A stretch of 64,000 nt of DNA from Knufia peltigerae (taxonomy: Eukaryota > Ascomycota > Eurotiomycetes > Chaetothyriales > Trichomeriaceae): the NCBI GenBank assembly GCA_030247855.1, contig JAPDRN010000047.1, positions 124,001 through 188,000 on the forward strand, read 5' to 3'. Within the stretch, counting starts at the first letter, position 1. Every line of letters starts with the position of its first letter. This document shows, in pieces, positions 1-11,439 of this stretch. The position numbers and the translations under genes are program-made. The notes under the pieces were generated by a model, which made no database searches, was not told the DNA's origin, and saw only the letters and a program-made list of their open reading frames with translations.

Positions 1-19
1 CTCACTCTCAGGGAAGTTT

Positions 20-2305
20 ATGCGCCTCTTGCAAATCCAAGGCTCGACCACAGCATCTATTTCCAGTAACACGAGTAGCAGTGTTAGTAGCAAAAGGGAA
101 GCCCCTATCTCGCTCCGCATCACACAGTATGCTCTACACCGCCGGCCGCCGTACGTCGCAATAAGCTACACTTGGGGGAATGCAGTGCGCACGCACGAGA
201 TCCGCGTCAACGGCCGACCGTTCTTGGTGAGAGCCAACCTGTACAATCTCCTCTGGCACCTGAGACAACGTGGCGAAAGTCGCTTCCTCTGGATCGACGC
301 CCTGTGCATCGACCAAGCCAATCTCGAGGAGAGAAATTTCCATGTCCAATTGATGGGGAGCATCTACGATAGCGCCGACAGAACCATAGTATGGCTGGGT
401 CTACCAAGCGAGGACAGACGACAAGCCAGGGCGCTTGAATTCGTGGCAGAACTGGCATCCGCAATGTCCCCGACCTCGACCTCTCATCCCGGCGGCAACA
501 AGATCGAGCGAAGATCACATGCGGCCAACCAGGACAATTGGGAACGATTGTACATCACTGGTAGAGGCAGCGGGAATGCCGCCTCCGCCAATGTGAACAC
601 GAGCACGACAAGTACAATTGCCAAACTCGAAGGGCGATGGCGTAACCTTCTCGACCTGTGCCGCGGTGTCTACTGGACACGCACATGGATCATTCAAGAA
701 TTCCTCCGGTCGCCATCTCTAGAAGTACTCGTCGGCACAGCAAGCCTGGACTGGAAACTATTCGAGGTGGTCGTGGGTACACTCAAATCCACGTCCCTAC
801 TGTGGTCCCCTACGGCCACCACCACCACCATCATCACAACACTGGTTGACCAATTCATGCACACCCTCCCCGTGCGCCTCACCCTCCGTCGAACACACCA
901 TTCCCATTCTACACTCTCCGACCTCGTGGCCGAGTTCTACGATTCCAGATGCGCCGAACGCCGCGACAAAATCTACGGCATCCTCGGCATCGCAGACGAC
1001 TGTGACGACACTCGAGGCCCGCAGCCGGACTACTCCAAACACATCGTCGAAGTATACTTTGAAGTCTACAGATATCTCTGTGCGTGTCTCGAAGCGACAA
1101 CTTCTCCTTCTGCCTACCAGAAGGTGTTGTTTGCACAGACCATATCTCTCACGATTCGAGCTCTGAACATAACGCAGGCCGACGTAGAAAGTTATCTCTC
1201 TGCCACCTCTTTGACCTCGACCTCAACTGCGAACGATGATGATGATGGCAAAGCCACCGCCAACACGACGCTTGAAAGTCTCGTCTTCAACTTGAGACCA
1301 GACTACGTCAACACCATCGACGAAGTCCTCCCCGGATGGACTAGTATTCGTGATCTACGGCAACGCCTCGATCAAGTTCCCTGGGAGAAATACGTAGGTC
1401 ACGAAGTCGTGAGAAGAAAGACGTCACGACATCCATCTACTTCAAATACCTCGACATCAACCTCGACACCGTTACTTACGCCTACATCTACGCCGACACA
1501 GACAACCCAGCCGTCGAGCAATGCTGGTAGCACTACAAGCAACACCACCACCACCCCCCCTTCCTCGGCAAAAGGAACAGAATACGTTAGGGCCCCTTTA
1601 CCTCCCGACCTCCTCACGACCATCATCGCGGCCGCCTCAACAACACACAACGTCGCCCTGGCCAATCTCTACAACTACGAAACTTGTCGAACGAGACAAA
1701 CGCAACCGACAATGAAACCGACATGTCGAATCCCACACGAAAGAATCTTGAGTCACGAACAAGATAAACGACTCGCCGACAACACCAGGTTGGCCAAACC
1801 GAGCGTCATCATCGAATCGAACCCGAACCCGGGGTCCGCCGCCGCCGGTGGCGACATATCTGACCCCTTCCTCCGCTTGGGGTTCGCGTGCACCAACGTC
1901 AAGAGGGGCGACCTGATATGTCAGTTTCGCGGCGTCGACGTTGCCGTCGTCGCCAGACGAGTCTCGACCGGAGGCGGCTTGAGTCTCGTCGGTCTGGCTC
2001 GCATGGTCGGTCATTCTGCCCTCAGAGAGCGTGGTGTACATGCCGGATGTGAGACCACTGCCCAGCAAGCCTCGCAATCGCAATCGCAACAGCAATCACG
2101 ATCAGCAAAAGGTAAAGACAACGACAACGACAAAAACAAAGACAAGTCGTGGTGGTGGTCTGGTATTGTCCTCCCTCCGGGTGTCGACGAGAAGAACGTT
2201 CATACAAACACAAACACGCATAATCGTACGCATGATCATCATGATTATATCATCGAGACGGATCCGCTTAGTCTTTGGGAACTATTTAGACCGAGATACG
2301 AATAG
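20..2305 (+). CDS. HET-domain (heterokaryon incompatibility) protein, possibly 5'-partial
   Basis: A 761-residue open frame with a clear HET domain. The signature YVAISYTWGN lies at residues 45-54, LWIDALCIDQ at 90-99, and a third conserved stretch (RTWIIQEF) near residue 220. HET proteins act in non-self recognition after hyphal fusion, or in other stress and cell-death responses; the specific partner is unknown here. The middle (about 480-530) is Ser/Thr/Pro-rich low complexity, and the C-terminal part contains a Gln/Ser/Lys/Asp-rich tract. The frame stays open to the left edge of the window, and relatives often carry extra residues before the RLL motif, so the first ATG at 20 may not be the true start. 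No intron is needed. The family assignment is secure; the function beyond it is not. Confidence 0.9.
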   Translation: MRLLQIQGSTTASISSNTSSSVSSKREAPISLRITQYALHRRPPYVAISYTWGNAVRTHEIRVNGRPFLVRANLYNLLWHLRQRGESRFLWIDALCIDQANLEERNFHVQLMGSIYDSADRTIVWLGLPSEDRRQARALEFVAELASAMSPTSTSHPGGNKIERRSHAANQDNWERLYITGRGSGNAASANVNTSTTSTIAKLEGRWRNLLDLCRGVYWTRTWIIQEFLRSPSLEVLVGTASLDWKLFEVVVGTLKSTSLLWSPTATTTTIITTLVDQFMHTLPVRLTLRRTHHSHSTLSDLVAEFYDSRCAERRDKIYGILGIADDCDDTRGPQPDYSKHIVEVYFEVYRYLCACLEATTSPSAYQKVLFAQTISLTIRALNITQADVESYLSATSLTSTSTANDDDDGKATANTTLESLVFNLRPDYVNTIDEVLPGWTSIRDLRQRLDQVPWEKYVGHEVVRRKTSRHPSTSNTSTSTSTPLLTPTSTPTQTTQPSSNAGSTTSNTTTTPPSSAKGTEYVRAPLPPDLLTTIIAAASTTHNVALANLYNYETCRTRQTQPTMKPTCRIPHERILSHEQDKRLADNTRLAKPSVIIESNPNPGSAAAGGDISDPFLRLGFACTNVKRGDLICQFRGVDVAVVARRVSTGGGLSLVGLARMVGHSALRERGVHAGCETTAQQASQSQSQQQSRSAKGKDNDNDKNKDKSWWWSGIVLPPGVDEKNVHTNTNTHNRTHDHHDYIIETDPLSLWELFRPRYE

Positions 2306-2567
2306 ATTTCTTTTTTTCTTCTTTATTTCAAGAAACGCAACACTCGAAATCAATGCAGGAATGAACAAGTTCATCTATAATTTTTTTTGGATATTCATGA
2401 CTCTCATCAAAAAATGTGATCTGACGATAGACAGAATGCATCTAGGTTACCTGTGGACCGGGTCGAAGAGATCTATATGTTAGAGTAGGTATTCAGGTAT
2501 AGAACCCATGCCAATGACTCTCTCTCTCTCGCTCTGATTTATTGTACAGTGTGTTGGCTCGACTTGT

Positions 2568-4399
2568 TTACATGTGCTTGCCATAGCGGACCCTCACCAC
2601 ACCCTTGTGGAAATTCGTCAACTCGTCATTCGCCATCTTGAGGACGTTAAAGTCGTCTCCGTATTGGCCAATCAGTTGCATGCCGACGGCGACTTCTGGA
2701 CGCCACGGGTAATCCGGGTGACGTGGGCCTGGAACCGAGATCGCCGGCAGACCGGCCAAGCTCGCAGGGACCGTAAAGACGTCGTTGATATAAGACTCGA
2801 GGGGTGTGGCATTTCTGACATATTTGAGTCGCGGCGGTGGAGTTGGGGCCGTGGGCACGACGATAAAGTCGACGCCTTGCTTGTTGACTTTCGTGTTGTC
2901 CCTCAGCGGGTTCGGCATCCTGAAGACGGAGTCGAAATCCTGTTGCACCATCCTCCGGATCTTCTGTGCCTGGATGAAATAATTGTCCATGGCGCCAGCA
3001 CTTAGACTAAAAGTCCCCAACAGGATTCGTCTCTGAACTTCGGGCCCAAAGTTTTGACCTCGGAATCGTGAATAGAGGGTAGTACCATTTGCGGCGTCGT
3101 CATCTACATGGTCGTGCCGGCTGTTGCCGTACCGGACACCGTCGTACTTGGCGAGGTTGGAGGACGCCTCGGCCGGGGCGAGGATGTAGTACGAGGACAA
3201 TGCGTGCTTGGTAGACGGAAGAGATATGGGGACGATCTCACAGCCCGCCTTCTCCAAGTGACTCAGGGTGGCCATCCAGGACCAGCGAACAAGGGGATGC
3301 ATTTCCTGAATGTTGTATTCAAGAGGTACGCCAATGCGCTTTGGCACTCCTTTGCTGGTCGGAAGAGGATGCCTTCTCGGATGGTAACGTCCTGGAGTCT
3401 CCGTTGGAGCAGCCGGACCAAATCTCGGTCCGTTCAATATGACCGGGAGAATCTTATTGCCTTGCAACGCAGCGTCGCGAGCATAGGTTGCGTAATGCAC
3501 TCGTGAGCGAGATGAGGAAGACAGACACGTCGGGTCATTGTCGTCCGGTTTCTTCAAAATGTCTTGTCACAAAAATCAATAAGCACAGAACTCCCAACCA
3601 CTCGGGGAAACAAATCGTACCGTATGTCAGCCAAACATCCTGCACAGACTTTGCGACCAAGCCGACAGTGTCCAAAGAGTTTGCGTATGGAACAACGCCT
3701 TTGCGTGATATCATCCCATACGAAGGTTTGAAGCCTACCAAGCTCATGTACGCGGCTGGTAGTCGTATTGAACCCCCCGTATCAGTGCCGATCCCGACAT
3801 TGGCCAGGTTCGCAGCCACAGCGAGAGCACTTCCGCCAGAGCTTCCTCCGACGGACAGCGCGGTTCCGCCCTGAGGTCCATCAACAGTTCCGTTGTGTAC
3901 CTCGCCGTATGCAGAATTGATTGAATGTGATCCCATGCCGAATTCATCCATGTTTGTTTTTGCAAGCATTATCTGTCCACCCCTTCGAAGAAGATCTGCA
4001 ACCGTCGAGGTCTGCGGGGGCAGGAAGCCCTTGAGGGTGTTCGAAGCACATGTCGTCGGCAATTCAGGTGTCACGATGTTGTCTTTGATCACTACCGTGT
4101 AGCCATGGTTTGCTGATTTGATTCCATCTGCGGAAAAACGTGTTAGCCATCATCGGCGTCCAATGCAATTTCGTATGATTCTCACAGTAATTCTTGAAAT
4201 CCTTTGTAAGCTTGTGTGCTCCATGTGCCTTGGCCGTGTCAAGTAGAAGAGATTCGGGGTCTCGCAACACCTGGCTCAATGAAATAAACGGGTTTCCGTA
4301 GTCTCGAGGGTTCAGAGACTGGCCCAGGACACTGTACACATTACGCAGGAGTTGAATATCCTGGTGGTGACGATAGCCCCGACCAATGCGATGCGGCAT
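2568..4399 (-). CDS. HER2: Glutamyl-tRNA(Gln) amidotransferase subunit A, mitochondrial (GatA/HER2-type amidase)
   Basis: Amidase-signature enzyme that, as part of the GatFAB-type complex, converts Glu-tRNA(Gln) to Gln-tRNA(Gln) in mitochondria. Three exons join in frame: 4399-4186, 4127-3621 and 3562-2568, giving 571 aa. Both introns are 58 nt and phase 1; the first has a GCTAAC branch site. The Ser-cisSer-Lys triad is visible: Lys86 in VIKDN, the Ser pair in GGSSGGSA at 167-168, and the nucleophile Ser191 in DTGGSIR. The KTNMDEFGMGSHS block is typical of GatA rather than of other amidases. The N-terminus is the weak point: ATG 4399 is simply the first in frame, no obvious presequence follows, and an upstream exon is possible. 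It is divergent from the Zn2Cys6 gene that starts 343 bp away. Confidence 0.88.
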
Positions 4400-4742
4400 T
4401 CAGTCTCTGGACAAAGTGACAGTCCTGCATGTGGTGGTCGAAGTGATGAGATCGAACAATCTACTCGGAAATAAAACATTCAGACGGTGCGGGAAAAGAA
4501 TGTTCCGAATTTGACGTCTCGAAACGTGCCATACCAGATGATACATTTCGTCTGACAGAGTAAAAGAGACAGAATTCAACCATGTTGATGGTAATCTCGT
4601 CGTCAGACAGTCCCACTAACCTCGTCCGATAGATACCGCGGCACGATGCTCGTAGATTTATGCTCGATACTCTCTACAAGCACATTCTTATATTGCTTCC
4701 GGGCAGTCGAATCCGGCGACAATGATGTAGTATTTAGAAAAC
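4400..4742. promoter_or_regulatory. Divergent intergenic region between HER2 and a Zn2Cys6 gene
   Basis: A 343 bp stretch between two divergently transcribed genes, so it must hold both promoters. No convincing TATA box or operator could be named by eye. Confidence 0.5.
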
Positions 4743-6954
4743 ATGACCTCGATCCCGGATATCGTCAAAGGTACACGCATAAAAGCCTGCACGGAGTGCC
4801 GGCAGCAGAAGGTATGGAGATACATTAGTTTCTAGAGTGGGCAACGATTGTTCTGACAGATGTGGTAGCTGAGATGCGATGCTTCTAACGACTATTCACA
4901 ACCATGCTCCCGATGCAGGAAGTTTGGTTTAGAATGTGTTGTTTCGAGGAACTTTCGAAGAGTTAAGCGTCGAACGTAAGTGGGTAATTGGCACATTGGT
5001 TGAATATTGACTTATGTCCCTAGCAAATCCGAATTGCAAGCGGAACTCGATCAGCTGAAGCGACGTGTTGCCGTAGACTCAGTGAGACCACCTCCGGCAC
5101 ATTCAGTCCAAGGCTCGGAGGTGGATCTGGCACAGACCTCAGGCGTGGTTCCAGAGACGATGACCTCCTCTCAGGGCCTTGCAAATGGGGAGAGCACGAG
5201 GCTTCAAAGAAGGACCTTTTCCCCGACAGTCACAGAGCATGCAGAAATGCCTCCGCCGACGCCGGATCAAGCAACATCGTCGACCCTGTCACAAAGTATA
5301 CAAGGGATGTCTGTTGATGCTCACGATATTGACGAATGTTTCACGTTGTAAGTTCTTTGAAACATGTCGACTTTGTCCCTCTACTGACACGTTCAGATTC
5401 TTTGACAAGAATTTACCCTATGTCCCTATATTCGATACAAAAGTCAATCCTGATGATTGCTATAGAGCTTCGCCGTTCCTCTTCTGGGCAATCGTCACCA
5501 CCGGTGCCAGGAAATCCGAAAACCCTACCTTAATACTGACGTTAGCTCCCAAAGTTATGGACCTCGCCAAGCTGGCAATATTTGCTTCTGAGAGGTATCT
5601 ACCCACGATCCAGGCCTTAATTCTCATGTGTACCTGGCCGATACCGATCGACACCTTGCAAAAGGACAAGGTACCTATGCTAGCTGGGGCAATGCTCCAA
5701 ATCGCCACCAACATGGGCTTGCATGTTTATGGCACTGCTCAAGACTTTACACGTGTTGCCTCTCGCCACGATAGGCGACAGAGGGATTTTCGAACGAGAC
5801 TGTGGGCTCTTTGTCTGATAACATGTCAGAGGTGAGAAAGCATACATCCAACAATGCTGCACGGTGCTGAACCAATTGCAAAGGGTCAATAACCTTCGTG
5901 GCCTTCCGCCCCTCCTGATCTCCGATACTTATAGTTACGAAGGCTATAGGGAAAGTCCTTTCATCGACATTTCTGCAACTATCCAATTCCAACGGAAGCT
6001 CAATCGGATACAGACCGAAGCCACCCTCCTCATTGAGCAGGAGGCATTGTCCAAGAGCCCAGAAATCCGAAATGTCAGTCTTGGTCGTGCGGTTGATCAA
6101 GGTTTGACACGCCTCGCCTCTCTAAGCGACGAATGTACATCTCACAGTGGTGAGTATTTTTCTCTTCTCGTTTCTAGCTCAAGGAAGCTAATTGTCAAAG
6201 ACCGTATCTGGCTACTCAGTGCGCAGCTACAGCTACAAGCATGTCTTCTCCTTGCCCACTCGTCGGCGATTCAGGATATGGAACTCAGCGACTTGTACGG
6301 CAACGCATGCACAATGATTGAATTTGTAGAAGAGCTTGACAAGCAAGAACAGTTCGCTTCATTTGGGCCGACCCTGTTGCTCCCAGCTCTTCACCTCGCA
6401 GCGCTACTTATCCTTCGCATCGGGAAGTCTCATGTCTCTCATATGTTAGAGTTGCAACGAGGACGCAGGTGCTTCTTCGTCGTGATCGACCTCAACAAAA
6501 AGATGAGTGTAAGGGCTGATGACCTAGCGGCTCGAGGCACCATAATTTTGGCCCAGTTATGGACCAGCAAGGTACCGTTTAAACAGCCTGACGGTACAGT
6601 AGACCCCCTCTGGCTTCGGTGTAGAAGCAGATTAGGCATGAGCATATGCTTTGATTGTTACTGGTTATGGCGGCAAGAGTTTGGGGGCCTACCAAATCCT
6701 TACGACGGCGTTGAAGGTAGGTAGTTGGATCCCTCCTCGGCAGGCATTGCGCTAATCAACGTACAGACGTTTTGAGAAATGCCTCGGGCAAGCTTACCTC
6801 ACTCTCAGTTCTCGACCCAGGCATGAATATGGGCATTGGCTGGTCCCCTGAAACACCATTCACAGACTGTTGGTGGCCACAGTTTGACGAGCTTGTCTAT
6901 GGCAATACTTGGCAGCAAAACGGAGAGGGCATGCAAGATGACATGCCCCGGTGA
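4743..6954 (+). CDS. Zn2Cys6 fungal-specific transcription factor
   Basis: Binuclear zinc-cluster regulator of 634 aa, built from seven exons: 4743-4811, 4869-4975, 5024-5347, 5397-5831, 5884-6149, 6201-6716 and 6767-6954. The zinc cluster is split by the first intron. Its six cysteines are Cys16, 19, 26, 36, 39 and 46 (CTECRQQK then LRCD, PCSRC). It is followed by a short coiled linker (SELQAELDQLKRRV) and a fungal_trans middle homology region starting around CFTLFFDKNLPYVPIFD. The intron at 6150-6200 is 51 nt with no stop, so the unspliced reading also stays open; I splice it because it has a perfect GTGAGT donor and a GCTAAT branch site. It lies between HER2 and a Tda3-like oxidoreductase. 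The target genes cannot be inferred. Confidence 0.87.
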
Positions 6955-6970
6955 GCAGAGTCCGGACTTA

Positions 6971-8314
6971 TCAATGCAATCCTAAAGCTCGAATATCCGC
7001 ACTTGGCTTCTTGCCCTGCAGCATTTCGCTCACAACCAGGCCCGATCCAAGGCTCAAACTGATACCCCAAGGCCCATGACCGCTCGCGATCCAAACACCA
7101 CCGTCGCCCATGCAGACTCCGCCCAGGTCCTTCTCCGGTACCTGCCCTATAATGGGGGTTCCACTGGTGCTGACCGGCCTGAAACACAAGCCTTCTCTGA
7201 CGGTCTCGAGATCATCTTGATTCAAGTCATCACCTTCTCTTGCCAAGCCTGTAAGCTGCACCGTGGTCGCTCGAAGACTTTCGAAGCTCTTTGGATTCAT
7301 CGATTTCTTCACATCGGTTGCCAACTCTGGTAATGAAAGAGAGCTGTCATTCACACCGCCAACCCAGACCTCTGTTTGACCACCACGCGCCAGCCGAGCA
7401 TACGCCTCTGGAGAATACGACCAGTGTCGACCTGGTGCGCAATATATCGCGTAGCAAAGCCAATTGTCTTCACCTCCACCAATATTTCGTTTCTCGACAT
7501 CAAGAAAGGGATGAGTGTAGCGAGGAGACTTTACCGTCAAACTGTACCCGGCCAACGGGCTGATGGGTATGCGGGTGTGGCTCTGCGGGAACAGCGTTTT
7601 GAAGACCCTTGGTGTCCAGGCCCCAGCTGTGAACACAATTTTGTCGCATTCAATCTCTCTCTTTTCATTCCCTCCGTCGCCGCCCGATGACTCCAATCTC
7701 AGGCGGGTCAGAACCCCATCGCTGTTGGTCAGAACCGAGGTGGCTGTCGTGGAAAGATGGATATGAACCCCACGGCTCTTGCTCTCTTCGCAGAGGAATT
7801 CGCACAGTTCTTTAGGTTCGATCTGTGCACATTCCTCCGGGTCTGCAATTGTGTTCAGAGTTCCTCCGACTTGGGGGGTAAACACGGCCGGAGAACCATC
7901 TTGGTTGACCATGCTATTCTTATGATCTGACCTTCCTTCGACCAGGCCGGCACGACTGGTTCCGTCTAACAGCCAGTCCCCTCGTCGGCCGGATTTTGCT
8001 TTTTCGCTGACGCCATATTCGTCGACGCTCAGACTATAGACGTGGCTCCCTGCGTAACCCCATTTTCGCGAACCGTTGTGCTTCTCCGCCAATTCGCGAT
8101 GCAGTCTGAAGGAGAGAGCTCCCAGACTCGAAACAGCTGGACTGAACCAATCCGATGCTAGGAAACCTCCGGCGTAGCCGCTGGCAGAGGCGAGCAACAT
8201 CGGCGAAGAGTCGATGATATGGATAGGCGCGTCGTCTGTCGCTGGCCTCGATAATGAAAGATAGTATGCGGTGGACAGGCCAATGATGCCTCCGCCGATG
8301 ATTACCGTGCCCAT
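6971..8314 (-). CDS. FAD-dependent oxidoreductase, DAO superfamily, Tda3-like
   Basis: Single-exon 447 aa flavoprotein. The N-terminal dinucleotide-binding motif is VIIGGGIIGLSTAYYLS at residues 4-20. It is followed by the block ASGYAGGFLASDW, which resembles the fungal Tda3 branch of the D-amino-acid-oxidase/sarcosine-oxidase superfamily. The C-terminal part carries a second FAD-contacting region (CMGDGGVWIASGHGPWGI), typical of DAO-fold proteins. Yeast Tda3 has been linked to endosome-to-Golgi retrieval; the substrate, if any, is uncertain. The gene ends only 17 bp from the stop of the convergent Zn2Cys6 gene, so the two 3' untranslated regions must overlap. Confidence 0.85.
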   Translation of the reverse strand: MGTVIIGGGIIGLSTAYYLSLSRPATDDAPIHIIDSSPMLLASASGYAGGFLASDWFSPAVSSLGALSFRLHRELAEKHNGSRKWGYAGSHVYSLSVDEYGVSEKAKSGRRGDWLLDGTSRAGLVEGRSDHKNSMVNQDGSPAVFTPQVGGTLNTIADPEECAQIEPKELCEFLCEESKSRGVHIHLSTTATSVLTNSDGVLTRLRLESSGGDGGNEKREIECDKIVFTAGAWTPRVFKTLFPQSHTRIPISPLAGYSLTVKSPRYTHPFLDVEKRNIGGGEDNWLCYAIYCAPGRHWSYSPEAYARLARGGQTEVWVGGVNDSSLSLPELATDVKKSMNPKSFESLRATTVQLTGLAREGDDLNQDDLETVREGLCFRPVSTSGTPIIGQVPEKDLGGVCMGDGGVWIASGHGPWGISLSLGSGLVVSEMLQGKKPSADIRALGLH

Positions 8315-9279
8315 GGTTTGCTCAGGATTGACTTATCCGGTATCCACCTAAAACCACTGGAAAATACTCAAATATGGCTGTTCTTCAAGGGTCACGAAGT
8401 ATTCCGCACATTTCTTACAACCTTGATTGATCTCTATGTCGACATTGTGTTTGGTGTCATTGTTGTAAGTGTGGGTGGCGACCATTCTGATTCTTCCCAG
8501 GCGCATTTCTCCGCGACGACGTCAAAGATCCACGAATTCCGGCCATCGTGAGTTCTATCGCGAGATCTTTGTGTTCTTCATCCCACACAAACACACATTA
8601 CGAACTGGAATCTACAGTTGTCCTTGGAAAACGAGGTCTCCTGTGGAATCGAGAACACATCGCTATTGAACAGGCTCATGCTCCTATTTCGTTTCTTTAT
8701 GCTGTACCGGAGTTCTCAAACAAGGGTCCATCTCAATGAAATGCCCCCTCCTTCGGTGCGGCCAGCCAAAGACATGTCTTTTCCATCTTTTCCGTCAAGG
8801 ACTCAAGGCAGATGGGTATGAGTAGGAGCAACAGATATCCCGTAACCATGGACCGCTGGTATCCTAAGTCGTTTGTACAAAGACAAACCTACCTACGAAG
8901 TAAAAGCATACAGAGTCAAGTCGCCACGTATAATAGATACTTCCGGCCCCCAAATTCCCGCATTCCGCAATAATTCCGGCCTGAAATGGAAAAACTCCCC
9001 AACTCCGACCTCACCGAACAGTATGCAGCACCCCCCCGGACACGTGGAAAACAACCCTGGGAGGAAGAAGTCGATCATGATTTCTTACAGTAGCACCGTA
9101 AAGTCCGGAGTCTCCAGGTTTTGGCTCACCAGGGTATAAACGGAAGCATGTTTTTCGTTGATGATTGATTGATATATTATTCTATCGGACTATATCACCA
9201 GTCGGACGGTTTTCTCATACCAATCCTTGATTTTTCGTTGGAACTTCCTCCACCTCCTCCTCCTCAGTAAAACACAAAC
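8315..9279. other. Intergenic region, divergent promoters, no gene seen
   Basis: A 965 bp gap upstream of both the Tda3-like gene and the NTF2-like gene. Only short unsupported frames occur. A pyrimidine-rich (CCTCCTCCTC) tract lies just before the ATG at 9280, as is common in front of fungal genes. Confidence 0.5.
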
Positions 9280-9855
9280 ATGCCAGGACAGTTCGATACC
9301 ACGATATGGCCACCGACGCCGATCCCAGCGTCGACCAAGAAATTGATCGCTCGACTCTTTGACCTTTGCGACACCAACGACTCTACCAACGGCGTCAATC
9401 TGGCCGAAGAAGTTTTTACCGCCGACGGACAATTTCTCACGGCCAATGGTGGTTTTGAGGGCAAGGATGGTAAGTCTGTCTGTCTTGTCTGGCACTGGTT
9501 TTGCCCTGCTCGGAGCCAACGAGTGTTCCGCGGACCGTTAAACAGGTTACCCCCTTTTTCTGAGATTGTTTCAAGCTGATCTGACATGCATTGGAACTGC
9601 TTTTTTTTTCGTAAAGAAATCTCCAAAAGTCGATCTGCTGCTTGGGATGTCGTCACTTACCGTCGTCACATCGTCGACAGGGTTTACCCAGGCGACAAAG
9701 AAGGAAACGACTTGATCCTGACGGGTAAATTGGAGACTCGGACAAAGGACTCCGGTCAAGGAACGACCGTCGTCGAGTTCGCCGCCAGAGGAATCGTCCG
9801 AGGACAAAAGTTGAAGTTGTGGCATGCGTACGTAGGAAATAGTACCAAGGCTTGA
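9280..9855 (+). CDS. Small SnoaL/NTF2-like protein
   Basis: Two exons, 9280-9469 and 9617-9855, give a 142 aa protein. The 147 nt intron is phase 1 with a GTAAGT donor and a T-rich tract before its acceptor. The pattern is that of an NTF2-like (SnoaL) fold: an N-terminal helix (KKLIARLFDLCDTND), then FTADGQF and, in the second exon, a run of beta strands (WDVVTYRRHIVDRVY, DLILTGKLET, TVVEFAARGIV, KLKLWHAYV). Fungal members of this type are often uncharacterised or act as small isomerases or hydrolases. No catalytic residue can be assigned here, so only the fold is called. Confidence 0.72.
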
Positions 9856-10138
9856 TCGAGCTCAACGCACGGCTTGGAGAACAACAACAATACCATGCAG
9901 CTTGTAAAGGCTAGAGAAATTCAAAGAGTAGCACTCCCCGAAACATGAATATTACTATGATATTGTATTTTTCAAATCCTGAAGGGGTCTGGAAAGGTCT
10001 TGCAAAAAGACATATTCATATACCTAGGTAAACAATCTCTATCTACCTAGCATCAGGAAGCCATTCCGTCTCTAGTATTCGGTCGTTGGCATGTTTTCCA
10101 TGATCAAAAATGTTACCTAAATCCTCTTCATTTCTTTC

Positions 10139-11439
10139 TCACTCAAACACCATCTTATTCGCAACTTTTCCAATCTTTTCAATCTCAATCTCGACCAAAT
10201 CTCCATCCTTGAGAAACTGAGGTGGTTTCATGAAAGCAGCAACTCCGCTGTACGAGAGTTTACCGGGTTAGCTACATCACCTTTGAGAAAGAACAAAAAC
10301 GAGACGTACCTAGGTGTCCCTGTCATAATCACCGTCCCCGTTCTCAGAGTCTTGCCGTGACTCAAGAACCTCACAATCTCCTTGACTCCAAAGATCAAGT
10401 CGTCGGTGGCCCCGTCCTGTCTGATCTCGCCGTTGACCCAGGTCTTGAGGTGGAGTCTCTCCGCGTCGCCCACGGCCTTGCCGGAAGCCACCACCGGACC
10501 TATGGGTCCGAACTTGTCAAAGGACTTTGCCGGGCCGTGTTGTGAGCCCGACCTCGCCGCGTTCTGCCAGTACCGACTCGACACGTCGTTGCCGACGGTG
10601 AAGCCGAGGATGTAGTCCAAAGGGTCGTCGGATTCCTTGAGGTTCTTGGCGTCCTTGCCGATGACGATGGACAATTCACCTTCGTAATCCAGTTCGTGGG
10701 CCTCGGGGTTGATGGGGATGGATTCGTATGGTCCGGCGAGTACATCTTTTGAGACACAAGTCGTCGAGAGTTAGCATTGATCTGATTACATGGAAGAGGG
10801 AAAACAAAGGCGAACCCCCCCCGGAAAAAAACCGAAAGGAGGAAATGTTGATGGAAAAAAGAGGGGTCAAGGGGGAAAAAGGAAGAGACGGTAAAGGTCA
10901 ACGTACCTGGGTACTTTGTGAATACGACTGGGAAAGTCGGTATCTTAAACTACAATACCCAGAAAATGAAACTTGATTAGCTTTTTCAAAGGGGTTCTTT
11001 GGTGTTTCCGATATTGACGAAACAAGAATGGGATGGTAGGTGAAAAGGCGGAAAGAAAAAGACAGCAAACAAAAACATCCATACCCCTGCTTCCTCTGCG
11101 TGTTTTCTATAATTCAATCCGATACCGAGCATGAGTGGTACACTCTCAAATGGGCACAAGACCTACAGTATGTCGTAGGGTACGGTCAGTATTCCGTGTC
11201 AATACTGTCGTAATGACTTCCAAGGTTGCAAGTATGGCTTGGGTATTTGGGTCGTCAAAACTCACCTCGGAAACGACAGCCTTGTCACTAGACGATCGAA
11301 GAGTAAACGGATCGTTTCCCGAAAAGGTACTCAAAGTCTTCCCGACGAGATCACCTTTCCACTCATCCCCCGCTTCACCATAGACGACATCGCCACCGGG
11401 GGTCTTGAATCGAACCAGACGAGTGAATGGGACTTCCAT
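10139..11439 (-). CDS. Fumarylacetoacetate hydrolase (FAH) family protein
   Basis: Five exons (11439-11266, 11162-11085, 10949-10907, 10745-10310, 10247-10139) join exactly into 279 aa, a normal length for the short FAH family (fumarylpyruvate hydrolase, acylpyruvase, oxaloacetate decarboxylase-like). Family landmarks are LGIGLNYRKHAEEAG, PVVFTKYP, the acidic metal-binding segment HELDYEGELSIVIGK, the block GFTVGNDVSSRYWQ, and the C-terminal GTVIMTGTPSGVAAF. These enzymes cleave C-C bonds in 1,3-dicarbonyl compounds using Mg2+ or Mn2+; the exact substrate cannot be read. A TACGGAGTAC motif sits 12 bp upstream of the ATG. This is not the tyrosine-pathway fumarylacetoacetase, whose N-terminal domain appears separately at 42955-43404. 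Confidence 0.88.
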